From an uncultured bacterium (lineage in GTDB: Bacteria; Bacteroidota; Bacteroidia; Chitinophagales; CAIOSU01), in assembly GCA_903861055.1 (NCBI GenBank), contig CAIOSU010000092.1, positions 1-15,249 of the forward strand: a stretch of 15,249 nucleotides of DNA. Reading direction: 5' to 3'. The notes under the pieces are model-generated. The model had not been told where the DNA came from and did no database searches. It saw only the letters and a program-made list of their open reading frames with translations. Within the stretch, counting starts at the first letter, position 1, and every line of letters begins with the position of its first letter. Made by a program: the position numbers and the translations under genes. Below are positions 1 to 7,106 of the stretch, piece after piece.

Positions 1-321
1 CCATAATGCACAGCATAAACGATTACACAAAACAACTGCTCAGCGAAAAAAACTAGCTTAACTAAAACAGCAGCAACATGCAAATACGTTTTAAACAGGT
101 ATGATTGTCGTAGTGCATAACAAAACGATTAAACCGCTCTTTGAAAAACAGCAATTTTACTTAAAATTAAAGCAACCTTGGTAGCAACCACTAGCGCTTT
201 ACAGCACATGTGGCGCCTCTTTTTAAGCATAAATACGTAGCAACCTAATGAACCTCAGAAGCGTAAAAGCAATTGTGGATGATTGTTAGTTGAGTTGTTT
301 TTTGAGTATTTCCCTCCGTTT
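1..321. other. Left-edge region without a convincing gene
   Basis: This AT-rich stretch has no long reading frame on either strand. The longest short frames with an ATG are 27 codons on plus (101-184) and 33 codons on minus (129-230, a basic start followed by a hydrophobic stretch). They overlap antisense and neither has supporting evidence. An ATG on the minus strand at 4-2 could be the first codon of a gene running off the left edge, in which case part of this region would be its leader. The strong plus-strand terminator just downstream (322-360) implies that some plus-strand transcript crosses this region: a small RNA, a small protein, or an upstream gene's 3' UTR. No tmRNA, 6S, SRP or RNase P signature could be recognised by eye. 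Confidence 0.5.
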
Positions 322-360
322 AAGAAAGGTTGCCGAAGCACACGGCAGCCTTTCTTTTTT
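322..360 (+). terminator. Rho-independent terminator, plus strand
   Basis: A 14-bp stem (322-335 pairing with 343-356, one G-U pair) with a 7-nt loop is followed by a T-run through 360. There is no T-run on the opposite side, so it works for plus-strand transcription only. No recognised plus-strand gene lies upstream within the window. It sits just past the 3' end of the minus-strand gene that stops at 371. Confidence 0.8.
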
Positions 361-370
361 AGTGCAACCA

Positions 371-613
371 CTAAACAACCCAAAATACGGCAATAGCAAT
401 AACGCTAGTTGCGGCTAGCAGCAAAACTAAAACCACAGAACATCCTTTAGTTGTGGCATTGTATACCCGGTTGTATGCAGCTTTCTTGGGATTAGTAAAC
501 CACCCCATTCCCTTAGGTGCTTTTAATCCCAAATTATGCCTAACCACCCTTTTCAAAGATGTCCTCGCAGCAATTCGCTTTTTAAGCGAGGGTACTCTAA
601 AGCCTATTTTCAC
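371..613 (-). CDS. Small basic protein with a C-terminal membrane segment
   Basis: From a GTG at 613 this encodes about 80 residues, beginning VKIGFRVPSLKKRIAARTS. A Lys/Arg-rich N-terminal half with an 'NPKKAAYNRVYNATTKGC' block is followed by one hydrophobic segment (about the last 20 residues) ending the protein. The 'KIGxRxPSLKKxIxART' start and the 'GxGWxxNPKKAAYNxxYNxTT' core match, from memory, a short uncharacterised family found in Bacteroidota and Firmicutes; its function is unknown. The frame can be extended to a TTG at 661, but the extra 16 residues are not part of the family pattern as I remember it, so I prefer the GTG. No Shine-Dalgarno is visible for either start. A tail-anchored topology with a cationic cytoplasmic domain is inference. 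The gene stands alone, divergent from the secreted pair at 791. Confidence 0.65.
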   Translation of the reverse strand: MKIGFRVPSLKKRIAARTSLKRVVRHNLGLKAPKGMGWFTNPKKAAYNRVYNATTKGCSVVLVLLLAATSVIAIAVFWVV

Positions 614-728
614 TGAGCTATTGGTTTGTTGAAAGCTAAAGTACTTTTTTATTGATAACAAACAACGGTTTCATTGCTGTTGTTTATTGGTCACTTTCGT
701 TATCCCTTGTTTATAAAAGTAATTTCTA

Positions 729-745
729 GCTGCAAAGAATGCAGC
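729..745. repeat. Short perfect inverted repeat upstream of the secreted pair
   Basis: GCTGCA and TGCAGC flank a 5-nt spacer, in the intergenic region between the divergent genes at 613 and 791. It could be a small operator or a hairpin in the leader of the 791 gene. There is no T-run, so it is not a terminator. The role is unknown. Confidence 0.35.
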
Positions 746-790
746 AATTTTATGGCATAAAAGTTGTAAAAAGTTCAAAAAAACCTACTG

Positions 791-1465
791 ATGAAAAAAA
801 CACTAGCAGTATTGGCAATTTACGCCTCAATTTTGATTGTCGCCCCCGCAACCTTACGCGCTCAATCAGGGGTAATCTTCAACTTTGCATTTCGTATTGA
901 TAATGAACTTATTACCCAAACGAAAGCCCAAAACAAAGATTATAAAATACTCAACTTGGCTACAGTAGAAGACATGCCAAAAGAAACTTCGGATACCATT
1001 CTAATGGTTTCCGAAATTTACTTGAACAAATTGTTTAACGTGGTAGTGTCGAGCATGGTGCCCGAAGAGAAGTTAATTATGGGAGCACTGCCCGAACATC
1101 TCATGTACCTGCCCGCCAATACGCTGAATAAGGCAATCAAAAACGGCGACCACCAATATTACATTAACATCAACTGCCACATTGCCGCATCGGGCGGAAC
1201 GCGCATAACATTCGGCACCAACTCATACTCTCGAGTGAAACCAAAAGTAACTTTGTCAATCACGGCTGCCGATAAAAACAAAAATGTTGTTTACAAAAAA
1301 GAAGTAGTCGTAAAAGACTTTGAGAAACTACGCTCCCGCACCTTCGAAAAAACATACGGCGTAAAGGGCTTAGTGGAAAATACGGATGAAGTGACCGTAT
1401 CGGAAACCTTAACTGCTTACGATATCATCAAAATGTATCTTGTAGCCTTAGAAAACCTGAAATAA
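791..1465 (+). CDS. Exported protein of unknown function
   Basis: The 224-aa product has a clear Sec signal peptide: a Lys-Lys start, a hydrophobic core at about residues 5-20, and a likely signal peptidase I site after Ala24 (LRA|Q). There is no lipobox cysteine, so it is probably a soluble periplasmic or secreted protein. The mature part has no family I recognise. Residues about 60-125 look mainly helical. About 125-170 look like alternating beta strands, including the KPKVTLSITAADKNKNVVYK stretch. The C-terminal 20 residues look helical. No catalytic motif is visible. It ends 7 bp before the T9SS propeller gene on the same strand, so the two are probably co-transcribed and may act together at the cell surface. 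The ATG at 791 is the only start that gives the signal peptide directly. Confidence 0.85.
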   Translation: MKKTLAVLAIYASILIVAPATLRAQSGVIFNFAFRIDNELITQTKAQNKDYKILNLATVEDMPKETSDTILMVSEIYLNKLFNVVVSSMVPEEKLIMGALPEHLMYLPANTLNKAIKNGDHQYYININCHIAASGGTRITFGTNSYSRVKPKVTLSITAADKNKNVVYKKEVVVKDFEKLRSRTFEKTYGVKGLVENTDEVTVSETLTAYDIIKMYLVALENLK

Positions 1466-1472
1466 AACGAAC

Positions 1473-3350
1473 ATGAAGAGCTTTATACTAACAATGGCTG
1501 GTTGTGTTTTCTTGTTAACCACCCACGCTCAAACCCTTAGAGGGGCAGATATTGATGGCGAAGCGGCGGCGGATAATTTTGGTCAATCAATATCTATGCC
1601 CGATGCGAATACACTTGCTTCGGGCGGTCGTGCCAACGATGCTAACGGCAGAAATGCTGGCCACGTGCGCGTGCACCAGTGGAACGGCATCGCTTGGGCT
1701 CAGAAAGGTAATGATATTGATGGCGATACCACTGATGACTTCTCTGGATGGGCGGTGCATATGCCAGACTCAAACACCGTCGCCATTGGGTCGCCATTAA
1801 ATGATAGTGGAGGTGCATCTCGCGGTAGCGCCCGAATTTTTATCTGGAACGGCACCGCATGGACACAAAAGGGAGCAAGTATATTTGGAGAAGCCAATTT
1901 TGATAATTCTGGAGAAAGCATTGTAATGCCCGACCCAAACACCGTAGCGATAGGCTCAAACCTTAATGATGGCAATGGCTCGCAGGCAGGGCATGTAAGG
2001 GTTTTTGCATGGAACGGAACGGCTTGGGTGCAAAAAGGTAGCGACCTGGACGGCTCGGCCGCTGGCGACTTTTCTGGATTCAGCATTAGTATGCCTGATG
2101 CCTCCACTGTTGCAATAGGCGCACCAAACGCAAAAAACCAACAACTAGATATTACTGGCCAAGCAAGGGTTTTTTCGTGGAATGGAAGTAGTTGGGTACA
2201 AAAAGGCAGCAATATATACGGAGACTCTATAAGCGATAAGCTTGGACAAAGCGTTTACATGCCAGATGCCAACACTCTTGCTGTCGGTGCTGATCAGAAC
2301 GACAATAATGGATTAAATGCGGGCATGGTAAAAGTCTTTGTTTGGGATGGAAACAATTGGATACTAAAAGGAAACAGCCTATTGGGCGAAGCGTCAAGCG
2401 ACAACTTTGGCCGGTCGGTGTCAATGCCCAATAGCGATGTATTAGCGGTAGGCGCTCCTGGCAACGACGGTAATGGTTCATTGGCAGGGCACGTAAGGGT
2501 TTTTGCTTGGATAGCTAATGCATGGGTGCAAGTGGGAACGGATATAGACGGCGAAACAGCTGGTGATGGTTCTGGCGTTTCTATTGCTATGCCTACTTCC
2601 GGAACGGTTGCTATAGGAGCCAACTTTAATGCAGGAAATGGCTTTCCGAATATTGGCCATGTGCGCGTGTACGATTTGTGCATACCAACCGCAAGTTCCG
2701 CCTCCCAAAATGCCTGCGGAAGCTATACCTGGAATGGAAACACCTATACCCAAAGTGGCACCTACACCTACCAAACCACCAACGCGGCAGGATGTGATAG
2801 CACAGCAACTTTGGAGTTAACGGTGGAAAGCGAAATACCAGTTAGTGGGATAATAGGCAATACTTTAGTTGACACGCTGCAGACATATGCTTACAGCGTG
2901 ATTATTAGCAATACTGTAGATAGCTACGAATGGGGCGTAAGCTGCGGGCAAATAACGGCTGGAGCCGGTACTGACGCTGTTACCGTTTCGTGGGATGGAC
3001 CCGATAGTTGCCAAATTTGGGTGGTAAGAAGCAACGCCGCTTGCCGTGATACCGCAATACTGAATGTGCTGGTTGATTTTGGCTCAGGTATTAACGAGTC
3101 AGCATTGGGCATTATAGCGTTATACCCCAACCCTACCTATGGCCTAACTACCATTACTTGGGGCAAGGCACCTAACCATATGCCCGATGTAACACTATTG
3201 GATGCTTTGGGCAGAATGGTTGCTGCACCTATCGATTGCCAACAGAACGGTTGTACCATCGATGTAAATGGGCTTCCGGCCGGTGTATATACTGTGTTGC
3301 TCATGCACCAAACGGGAAGCGTAGCACGCAGGTTAATTAAAACGGAGTAA
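1473..3350 (+). CDS. T9SS-exported FG-GAP-like beta-propeller protein
   Basis: The 625-aa protein has, in order: a signal peptide (cleavage after Ala19); seven tandem repeats of 55-56 residues (about 24-404); a Cys-containing 'SxxACGSYTWNGNTY...GCDSTATL' module (about 405-454) of a type common in Bacteroidota surface proteins; a PKD/Ig-like region with paired cysteines (about 455-540); and a T9SS type A sorting domain (about 544-625) with the 'YPNPT' start, 'LLDALGRMV', 'LPAGVYTV' and a basic end. Each repeat has the pattern 'G..I.GE...D.FG.SI.MPD..TVAIG....N.G..AGHVRVF.WNG..WVQK', which resembles FG-GAP_2 repeats. Seven copies fit a closed seven-bladed propeller. The acidic, Asn/Gly-rich turns might bind calcium (inference). 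By analogy with the family it is a surface-anchored or released binding or adhesion protein. No enzymatic motif is visible and the ligand is unknown. Confidence 0.9.
   Translation: MKSFILTMAGCVFLLTTHAQTLRGADIDGEAAADNFGQSISMPDANTLASGGRANDANGRNAGHVRVHQWNGIAWAQKGNDIDGDTTDDFSGWAVHMPDSNTVAIGSPLNDSGGASRGSARIFIWNGTAWTQKGASIFGEANFDNSGESIVMPDPNTVAIGSNLNDGNGSQAGHVRVFAWNGTAWVQKGSDLDGSAAGDFSGFSISMPDASTVAIGAPNAKNQQLDITGQARVFSWNGSSWVQKGSNIYGDSISDKLGQSVYMPDANTLAVGADQNDNNGLNAGMVKVFVWDGNNWILKGNSLLGEASSDNFGRSVSMPNSDVLAVGAPGNDGNGSLAGHVRVFAWIANAWVQVGTDIDGETAGDGSGVSIAMPTSGTVAIGANFNAGNGFPNIGHVRVYDLCIPTASSASQNACGSYTWNGNTYTQSGTYTYQTTNAAGCDSTATLELTVESEIPVSGIIGNTLVDTLQTYAYSVIISNTVDSYEWGVSCGQITAGAGTDAVTVSWDGPDSCQIWVVRSNAACRDTAILNVLVDFGSGINESALGIIALYPNPTYGLTTITWGKAPNHMPDVTLLDALGRMVAAPIDCQQNGCTIDVNGLPAGVYTVLLMHQTGSVARRLIKTE
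1542..2684 (+). repeat. Seven in-frame ~165-bp tandem repeats
   Basis: Seven coding repeats with a period of 165 bp (168 bp for the fourth) make up the propeller part of the 1473-3350 gene. Most copies have diverged at DNA level, but 1985-2012 (third copy) and 2483-2510 (sixth copy) still match at 26 of 28 bases. That suggests a comparatively recent duplication or gene conversion between those blades. Confidence 0.85.
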
Positions 3351-3362
3351 CACCAAGTACCT

Positions 3363-3405
3363 ATAAAAGCAAACGGCCCCGAAATTCGGGGCTGTTTGCT
3401 TTTAT
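3363..3405. terminator. Bidirectional terminator between convergent genes
   Basis: A nearly perfect palindrome of about 20 bp per arm (GC-rich core GGCCCCGAA / TTCGGGGCT, A-rich and T-rich outer arms) lies 12 bp after the stop of the propeller gene and about 47 bp after the convergent guanylyltransferase. The outer arms supply a T-tract on either strand, so it should terminate both transcripts. Confidence 0.85.
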
Positions 3406-3411
3406 AAATCA

Positions 3412-3448
3412 TTCAATTTTCAAATTAGCACATTCTCAAATTTTCAAA
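3412..3448. repeat. TTYTCAAA short repeats
   Basis: Three copies of TTYTCAAA (3417-3424, 3433-3440, 3441-3448) surround an ATTAGCACA core, between the terminator and the stop codon of the guanylyltransferase gene. The copies are seen directly. From memory, very similar AT-rich motifs recur in intergenic DNA of many Bacteroidota; that link was not checked. Confidence 0.5.
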
Positions 3449-3452
3449 CCAA

Positions 3453-4535
3453 CTACAGGAATTTCTCGCCGTCTTTCAATTTCTTGATTTCGGCGGTGTA
3501 CTGCTTTATAGCTTGTTCTTGGTCGCGCTGGCAAATCAATAGGGTATCTCCGGTATCAACCACGCAATAACCCTCAAGGCCTTGTAATACTACAAGCTTC
3601 TCGTTGGGTACCATTACCATACATTCTTTGGCATCCACTATCATTACCTGTTTACCGCTTACGGCATTGTCAAGGTAGTCTTTAGGGTATTGCTCATATA
3701 GCGACTGCCAAGTGCCCAAGTCGCTCCAACCGAAATCAGAAGGAATAACGCGTACACTATCGGCTTTTTCCATCACCCCATAATCGATAGAGATGTTGGT
3801 GCACATGGTATAGGCTTGATTAATAAATTCTTGTTCTTTAGGAGTGTTATAAACATCCATGCCCTCGTGAAACACCTCATACACGTCATGCAAATGCTTA
3901 TTGAAAGCCCCTAAAATGGCCTTTACATTCCAAATAAAAATACCGCTATTCCACAAAAAATCGCCGCTGGATATAAACTGCTTGGCCAACTCCAGGTCTG
4001 GCTTTTCGGTAAATGTTTTTACACTATAAAAACCTTCCGTTTCGTCGGCCTCGTCATACTGTATGTACCCATAGCCTGTATCGGGGCGGGTAGGCACTAT
4101 GCCCAGCGTAAGCAAGTCGTTGCTTTTACTCACATGGTTAAGCGCTTTATTAATGATGCGCGTAAACTCCGGCGTGTTCATCACCAAATGGTCTGATGGG
4201 GCCACAACCAGGTTCGCTTGCGGATCGATGCTGTATATTTTGCTACTTACGTAAGCTATGCAAGGCGCAGTGTTGCGGCGCAAAGGCTCTTTGAGTATCT
4301 GGTGATCTTCAAGGTCGGGCAGTTGTTGTTTCACAATGGCCTCATAATCGGCATTGGTAACAATGAAAATGCGCTCTTTCGGAACGTTTTCCAAAAACCT
4401 ATCATAGGTAAGCTGAAGCAAGCTTTTGCCTACGCCAAGTATATCAATAAACTGCTTAGGATAAGCTACACGGCTTTTAGGCCAAAACCTACTGCCAATG
4501 CCGCCTGCCATAATGGCGACATAATTCTTGCTCAT
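3453..4535 (-). CDS. manC: Mannose-1-phosphate guanylyltransferase
   Basis: The 360-aa enzyme makes GDP-mannose from mannose-1-phosphate and GTP in the cytoplasm, supplying GDP-mannose and GDP-fucose for surface polysaccharides and glycoproteins. It is a single nucleotidyltransferase domain without the C-terminal isomerase half of bifunctional ManC/AlgA proteins, the usual form in this phylum. Visible family motifs: the GGIGSRFWPKS nucleotide loop (11-21) with PKQF (26-29); EPLRRNTAP (83-91); APSDH, the metal-site region (112-116); PDTGYGYI (151-158); FTEKP, sugar-phosphate contact (175-179); FLWNSGIF (193-200); SIDYGVMEK (249-257); and GWSDLGTW (269-276). All are intact, so it should be active. 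The ATG at 4535 places the nucleotide loop at the normal distance from the N-terminus. It converges on the propeller gene and is divergent from recQ. There is no polysaccharide cluster around it, so it probably serves several pathways. Confidence 0.95.
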   Translation of the reverse strand: MSKNYVAIMAGGIGSRFWPKSRVAYPKQFIDILGVGKSLLQLTYDRFLENVPKERIFIVTNADYEAIVKQQLPDLEDHQILKEPLRRNTAPCIAYVSSKIYSIDPQANLVVAPSDHLVMNTPEFTRIINKALNHVSKSNDLLTLGIVPTRPDTGYGYIQYDEADETEGFYSVKTFTEKPDLELAKQFISSGDFLWNSGIFIWNVKAILGAFNKHLHDVYEVFHEGMDVYNTPKEQEFINQAYTMCTNISIDYGVMEKADSVRVIPSDFGWSDLGTWQSLYEQYPKDYLDNAVSGKQVMIVDAKECMVMVPNEKLVVLQGLEGYCVVDTGDTLLICQRDQEQAIKQYTAEIKKLKDGEKFL

Positions 4536-4607
4536 GATAGATGTTTTTATTAATTTAATCTCCGGTAAAACGCCCCTACCTAAAAATATGCCTTACGCCT
4601 TGCCTAC

Positions 4608-4627
4608 GGATGCCTATCTTTGCATCC
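4608..4627. promoter_or_regulatory. recQ promoter-like -7 element inside an inverted repeat
   Basis: TATCTTTG at 4615-4622 matches the Bacteroidota -7 consensus TAnnTTTG on the plus strand and would give a recQ leader of about 100 nt. No good -33 TTTG lies at the expected distance. The element sits between perfect 6-bp inverted arms, GGATGC (4608-4613) and GCATCC (4622-4627). TGCCTA is also directly repeated at 4601 and 4611, one helical turn apart. The inverted arms could be an operator; this is inference. Confidence 0.4.
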
Positions 4628-4727
4628 CTTTTTAGGCAGCACGTATAAGTCTGCACCAGTTACGGGAATTTTGCGTAAATTTAGTTAAATAATTACCATT
4701 TAAGCGAACCAGTCCGCCAAGCCCCGT

Positions 4728-6917
4728 ATGTTGATAGTTAAAGAGCAGCTTCAGGAAGCCCTACAGGAATATTTTGGTTTCGATCAATTTAAGGGTAACC
4801 AGAAAGAGATAATAGAGAGCATCATAGCTGGCAAAGACACGTTTGTGTTGATGCCTACCGGTGGTGGCAAGTCACTTTGCTACCAGTTGCCAGCTATAAT
4901 GAGCGAGGGTACCGCCATCATCATATCGCCCCTCATTGCGCTCATGAAAAACCAGGTTGACTTGGTGCGTTCATATAGCCATATCGATAACATTGCCCAC
5001 TTCCTTAACTCTTCGCTAAACAAGGCGCAGATAAAGCAAGTGAAGCAGGATATTATGGAGCGCAAAACCAAAATGCTATATGTAGCGCCCGAAACCCTTA
5101 CCAAGCAAGAGAATATTGATTTTTTTAAAGAAATCAAGATATCATTCATAGCAGTTGATGAGGCTCATTGCATAAGTGAGTGGGGTCATGATTTTAGGCC
5201 AGAGTATAGGCGCATACGCACCATGATACAAATGCTAGAGCAAAAGGTACCTATTATTGCCCTTACGGCTACAGCTACCCCAAAAGTTCAGCAAGACATT
5301 CTTAAAACCCTTCAGTTAGAGAAGCCCAATACCTTTGTTTCTTCGTTTGATAGGCCAAACCTATATTATGAGGTACGCCCAAAAGGTATAAAAGCCGCCA
5401 ACGATAGGGCCATAGTGCAGTTTGTAAAGGCTAATGCAGGCAAGTCGGGTATTATTTACGTCCTTAGCCGCAAAAGCGCCGAAGAGGTAGCCCAGTTGCT
5501 GAACGTAAACGGCATAAAAGCCGCACCTTACCATGCTGGGCTTGAAGCTAACCTGCGTGCCAAAACCCAAGACGATTTCTTGATGGAAGAAATTGACGTG
5601 GTGGTGGCTACTATTGCCTTCGGAATGGGTATTGATAAGCCAGATATCAGGTTTGTGATACACTACAACATTGCCAAAAGCATTGAAAACTACTACCAAG
5701 AAACCGGCCGCGCTGGTCGTGATGGCTTGGAAGGTAAGTGCATAGCCTATTATAACTATAAGGATATACATAAGCTGGAGAAGTTTATGCGCGATAAATC
5801 GTTGGCCGAACGCGAAATGGGCGGCCAATTGTTGCAAGAGATGGTGGCTTTTGTTGAGACTGCTACTTGCAGGCGCAACTTCCTGCTGCACTACTTTGGC
5901 GAAGACTACAACGTGCCAAATTGTGGCCACTGCGACAACTGCACCAACCCTAAACCAAGGGTGGATGGTACCAAGGAAATTACCATTGCTATACAAACCT
6001 TGGAAGCTGTATACGAATCGTTGACTATACCGCACCTCATTAATATGATAATGGGGCGCAAAAACCAAGAGATTGTTCAGTTTGGGTATGATAAACTAGC
6101 ATGCTTTGGGAAAGGCGCTGATAAGGATGAACTTTTTTGGAGCTCATTGCTTCGCCAAGCCCTTTTGGCTGACCTATTTAGGAAAGACATAGAGCAATAT
6201 GGCGTACTGAAGATAACCGACAAAGGCCGAGAATACCTTAAGAAGCCTTGGCGTATTGAAATAGCCCTAAATCATAATTACGAGGGCCCTCAAGAAGGCG
6301 AGGAAGAGGCAAAGCCTGCCGTACTAGACCCAGAGTTGCTAAACCAGTTGCGCGACCTGAGACGCATTGTAGCCAAGGAGCATGGCGTGCCGCCATACGT
6401 TATCTTCCAAGACCCATCGTTAGAGGAAATGGCAACAGCCTACCCGATAACCGTTGACGAGCTTTCACATATTTCAGGCGTAAGCAAAGGCAAAGCAGTA
6501 CGCTATGGCTCTAAGTTCTTGAAGCTGATTGAGGAATATGTAGACGAGAACGACATTGACCGCCCCGAGGATTTTACCATGAAATCGGTGGTAAACAAGT
6601 CGGGCATGAAGGTGTATATCATCCAAAGCATCGACCGCAAGCTGCCTATTGAGGATATAGCCCGTGCCAAAGGCATTACGCAAGACGAACTGTTGCACGA
6701 AATAGAAACCATAGTGCTCTCCGGTACTAAGCTGGATATTGACTATTACATTCGCGATGTGATGGACGACGATACGATGGAAATGATTTACGATTATTTC
6801 CACGAATCGGAGAGCGACTCTATTGACGATGCCTTTAGCGAACTAGGCGACGAAGGTGCCTCGGTTGAAGATATTCAACTGGTGCGCTTGAAGTTCCTAA
6901 GCGAAATGGCGAACTAA
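4728..6917 (+). CDS. recQ: ATP-dependent DNA helicase RecQ
   Basis: The 729-aa protein is a 3'-5' superfamily 2 DNA helicase of recombination and replication-fork repair. The helicase core carries the Walker A loop PTGGGKS (43-49), the DEAH box (144-147) followed by the RecQ aromatic loop CISEWGHDFRPEY, ALTATAT (178-184, motif III), and motif VI QETGRAGRDG (325-334). The zinc site is Cys381, Cys399, Cys402 and Cys405, followed by a winged-helix RQC region (about 410-510). An HRDC domain spans about 536-605. A further ~120-residue C-terminus (about 610-729) includes a segment like the HTH found at the end of other RecQ proteins (about 620-690) and a very acidic tail. The length is typical for Bacteroidota RecQ. 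The ATG at 4728 gives the usual ~40-residue lead into Walker A. It stands alone, divergent from the guanylyltransferase. Confidence 0.97.
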   Translation: MLIVKEQLQEALQEYFGFDQFKGNQKEIIESIIAGKDTFVLMPTGGGKSLCYQLPAIMSEGTAIIISPLIALMKNQVDLVRSYSHIDNIAHFLNSSLNKAQIKQVKQDIMERKTKMLYVAPETLTKQENIDFFKEIKISFIAVDEAHCISEWGHDFRPEYRRIRTMIQMLEQKVPIIALTATATPKVQQDILKTLQLEKPNTFVSSFDRPNLYYEVRPKGIKAANDRAIVQFVKANAGKSGIIYVLSRKSAEEVAQLLNVNGIKAAPYHAGLEANLRAKTQDDFLMEEIDVVVATIAFGMGIDKPDIRFVIHYNIAKSIENYYQETGRAGRDGLEGKCIAYYNYKDIHKLEKFMRDKSLAEREMGGQLLQEMVAFVETATCRRNFLLHYFGEDYNVPNCGHCDNCTNPKPRVDGTKEITIAIQTLEAVYESLTIPHLINMIMGRKNQEIVQFGYDKLACFGKGADKDELFWSSLLRQALLADLFRKDIEQYGVLKITDKGREYLKKPWRIEIALNHNYEGPQEGEEEAKPAVLDPELLNQLRDLRRIVAKEHGVPPYVIFQDPSLEEMATAYPITVDELSHISGVSKGKAVRYGSKFLKLIEEYVDENDIDRPEDFTMKSVVNKSGMKVYIIQSIDRKLPIEDIARAKGITQDELLHEIETIVLSGTKLDIDYYIRDVMDDDTMEMIYDYFHESESDSIDDAFSELGDEGASVEDIQLVRLKFLSEMAN

Positions 6918-6940
6918 TTCGCAACATACCTTACTTTTTC

Positions 6941-6968
6941 TTTGCGTTCTTTGCGTTTTTACTTTGCG
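6941..6968. repeat. TTTGCG short repeats downstream of recQ
   Basis: Three TTTGCG copies (6941-6946, 6950-6955, 6963-6968), followed by a partial TTGCG at about 6974, lie just after the recQ stop. The copies are seen directly. They resemble scattered TTTGCG arrays that I recall from intergenic DNA of this phylum. No function is known. Confidence 0.5.
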
Positions 6969-6984
6969 CACATTGCGGTTAATT

Positions 6985-7020
6985 CCTCCCCATTTTTCAG
7001 GGGGAGGCTAGGAGGGGGTC
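6985..7020. repeat. REP-like palindrome, CCTCCCC / GGGGAGG
   Basis: CCTCCCC (6985-6991) pairs with GGGGAGG (7001-7007) across a 9-nt loop, followed by CTAGGAGGGGGTC. There is no T-run, so it is a poor terminator. Purine-rich 'GGGGAGGCTAGG' motifs are, from memory, a common dispersed intergenic repeat in Bacteroidota. One copy in this window cannot prove dispersal. Confidence 0.5.
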
Positions 7021-7082
7021 ATGGTCGGGTCTCACACTTTCAAACTCTGAGAAGTTGTTCCCGAAGTATTAAATTATGTAAA

Positions 7083-7090
7083 TACCTTTT
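7083..7090 (+). promoter_or_regulatory. Weak -7-like element before the DGK gene
   Basis: TACCTTTT differs from TAnnTTTG at the last base and lies 16 nt upstream of the ATG at 7107. No convincing -33 element is present at the usual spacing. Confidence 0.2.
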
Positions 7091-7106
7091 TCCCTAACTT
7101 AGCCCA

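Noticed and set aside
101..184. 27-codon plus-strand frame in the left region
   Set aside because: It is short, antisense to another equally short frame, with no ribosome binding site or recognisable homology. It is mentioned only as a candidate source for the transcript ending at 360.
129..230. 33-codon minus-strand frame with a basic start and hydrophobic middle, toxin-like in appearance
   Set aside because: The composition is suggestive, but there is no promoter, antitoxin RNA or repeat evidence. A frame of this length is expected by chance in AT-rich DNA.
1..321. tmRNA or another housekeeping RNA
   Set aside because: No tag-peptide reading frame ending in Ala-Ala, no tRNA-like acceptor end, and no conserved core that I could recognise on either strand.
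1700..2774. Several minus-strand and alternate-frame open frames across the propeller gene
   Set aside because: They are shadows created by the repetitive coding sequence: they repeat with the same period and have no independent start signals or protein-like composition.
5361..6068. 235-codon minus-strand frame inside recQ
   Set aside because: It is antisense to the highly conserved RecQ helicase core, and its composition is rich in His, Tyr and Phe as expected of a reverse-frame shadow.
6985..7007. Terminator for recQ
   Set aside because: The stem is short with a large loop, and it is followed by G-rich sequence instead of a T-run.
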